Origin: Arenibacter certesii DSM 19833
GTDB lineage: Bacteria; Bacteroidota; Bacteroidia; Flavobacteriales; Flavobacteriaceae
Length of the DNA stretch: 64,000 nucleotides
Assembly (NCBI RefSeq): GCF_000429545.1
Contig: NZ_KE386914.1
Coordinates: 336,032-400,031, forward strand
Direction: 5' to 3'
Shown one piece after another: positions 63,077 to 64,000 of this stretch (position 1 is the stretch's first letter; each line of letters begins with the position of its first letter). Under the pieces are notes generated by a model. It worked only from the letters and a program-made list of their open reading frames with translations, was not told the DNA's origin and did no database searches. The translations under genes and the position numbers were made by a program.

Positions 63077-63107
63077 AAGGCCCGTAAACACTACGTTTAC
63101 GGGCCTT
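63077..63107 (+). terminator. Terminator after tRNA-Ser
   Basis: AAGGCCCGTAAAC pairs with GTTTACGGGCCTT (13 bp) around a 5-base loop, followed by CTTCATTTT. The weak T-tail is compensated by the strong stem. Confidence 0.8.
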
Positions 63108-63211
63108 CTTCATTTTAGATAATACCATATACTAGGATCAAGCGGATCATGACCAATTGTTGTGTTTATACAAAAATCGGGATCAAGTCCAATTTCTGGG
63201 TATTTGAATAT

Positions 63212-63910
63212 TTATGCAAATAGTTGAGTTAACCTAAAGAGGAAGAATTTCGTATTTCTTACGCCTCTGAACTGTGCCCTAAAAGCTTTTATTTTTGCGT
63301 TAAAGGATTCTGCCGATGCATTTGTACTCCTATTTATAAAATAGTTCAGAATCGACCTGTAGTTAATACTTATGCTATTAGCTACCGTTTGGAAGCTCTT
63401 AAAGCCCGAAGCTTCTACCTCTTTGTGCCAGTGCGCCAGTTTGGTGTAGCCTACCTTGATATCGTTGACATGGGTAAATATATTCCTAAGGCTATTCACT
63501 AGTTGGTTGGCTTTTTCGATATCCGGATATTCCTTGAATAATATGGTGGCTCTTTACTTTTGGCTTTCGGTCCACTTCTCGGGTGATTTATAAAGGAGGT
63601 ATCGGCTTCTTGCCAATAGTTGTTTTCTGCTGTCCCCGTTTGAAAATAGTTTTGGAAGAAAAGGTTTTCCGAGGCTTTTTGCCTGTTATATTTGTTCGTT
63701 TTCCAGATCGATGGCCTCCCATCGGTATTTGATCCGAAGATCTTGGAGGGCCTCTATAGCGAGTTTCTGGACATGGAACCGGTCGGTCACCTGTCTTGCC
63801 TTAGGAAAGCAGGCCTTAACGATCTGTTTTATGGAGTGTGCCATATCCAAGGTGATTTCTTGGACCTTGTTCCTAATTGAAACAGGAAGTCCAAGCAATC
63901 GATCCATTAA
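63212..63910 (-). pseudogene. ISL3-like (ISAon1-type) transposase, 5'-truncated and interrupted by two stops
   Basis: Reading the minus strand from about 63907 down to 63212, one frame codes for the later part of an ISL3-like transposase: TLDMAHSIKQIVKACFPKARQVTDRFHVQKLA, then SNGDSRKQLLARSRYLLYKSPEKWTESQK, then ANQLVNSLRNIFTHV and the end RSTNASAESFNAKIKAFRAQFRGVRNTKFFLF. Two in-frame TAA stops interrupt it, at 63686-63688 and 63554-63556, each explained by one base change. The beginning of the gene is missing or degraded just before 63910, although the element could run past the window end. No terminal inverted repeats were identified. The transposase is not functional. Confidence 0.85.
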
Positions 63911-64000
63911 AAAGTGTTTTAAGTAAAAAATTCAGGGGAACTACAACTGACTCAAAACACTCGCTCCCAGTTGCAAGAAATCTATTGGCAAGAAACTTTA

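Noticed and set aside
62874..63128. 84-aa minus-strand ORF overlapping tRNA-Ser
   Set aside because: It is the antisense of the tRNA and its terminator (GIRTPGGVTLNSF-type text), a well-known artefact in gene calling.
1..64000. CRISPR array, prophage or toxin-antitoxin system
   Set aside because: No regularly spaced repeats, phage structural genes or paired small toxin/antitoxin frames were seen.

Overview
The window looks like chromosomal DNA of a marine-type member of the Flavobacteriaceae (Bacteroidota). The DNA is AT-rich, and several promoters carry the Bacteroidota -7 element TAnnTTTG. It encodes a type IX secretion (T9SS) type-B sorting substrate next to a PorP/SprF protein, many lipoproteins, and a Bacteroidota-style surface B12-capture locus. 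The genus cannot be decided from the sequence. Most of the window is housekeeping core genome; the accessory material is short and lies in intergenic repeats and one decayed insertion sequence.

Layout. 1-1.5 kb: a GIY-YIG nuclease fused to an exonuclease domain that has lost its catalytic residues. 2.1-10.6 kb: a giant repeat adhesin with a T9SS type-B C-terminal domain plus its PorP/SprF partner. 10.8-12.6 kb: a TlpA-like thiol lipoprotein and a Cys/His-rich propeller lipoprotein. 12.7-13.2 kb: a DinB-like protein. 13.4-20.2 kb: a cobalamin riboswitch followed by btuB-like, btuG-like and two modular surface lipoproteins, closed by a terminator and followed by a candidate small RNA. 20.4-23.8 kb: an orphan small protein, an SRAP DNA-crosslink protein, a lipoprotein and fabF. 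23.8-24.8 kb: non-coding DNA with a composite repeat, related to a second copy at 45.6 kb. 24.8-28.1 kb: an SDR / NTF2-like / EthD / O-methyltransferase cassette. 28.5-33.2 kb: a secreted orphan, catalase, YceI, and an HxlR regulator divergent from a DsbA/FrnE-like protein across a 34-bp operator-like palindrome.

33.4-43.9 kb is a minus-strand block: YifB, penicillin acylase, DsbD, TilS, an alpha/beta hydrolase, PabB and an FMN reductase. 44.0-45.5 kb: a membrane acyltransferase and a double CDGSH protein. 45.5-46.5 kb: hairpin repeats and terminators. 46.6-51.6 kb: lipoamide dehydrogenase, then an Lrp-type regulator divergent from a methionine gamma-lyase-like enzyme and an NhaC-family carrier. 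52.1-60.3 kb: AhpC, thioredoxin, an 84-aa partner, Tpx, DgkA, FtsK, LolA, LptF/G and a RibBA whose GTP cyclohydrolase half is degenerate. 60.6-64 kb: a DegT aminotransferase, a nitroreductase, tRNA-Ser(UGA) and an ISL3-like transposase pseudogene running toward the window edge.

Common themes. Thiol and peroxide defence recurs: AhpC, Tpx, thioredoxin, catalase, DsbD, TlpA, a DsbA-like protein, and an HxlR regulator with an N-terminal Cys. Envelope building recurs too: LolA, LptF/G, T9SS and lipoproteins. No CRISPR array, prophage or obvious defence island was seen. The least explained items are the dead-exonuclease/GIY-YIG fusion, the domain inserted in the adhesin, the CDCC/HGHGNEH propeller with its TlpA partner, the modular B12-locus lipoproteins, the HxlR operator and the composite hairpin repeats.
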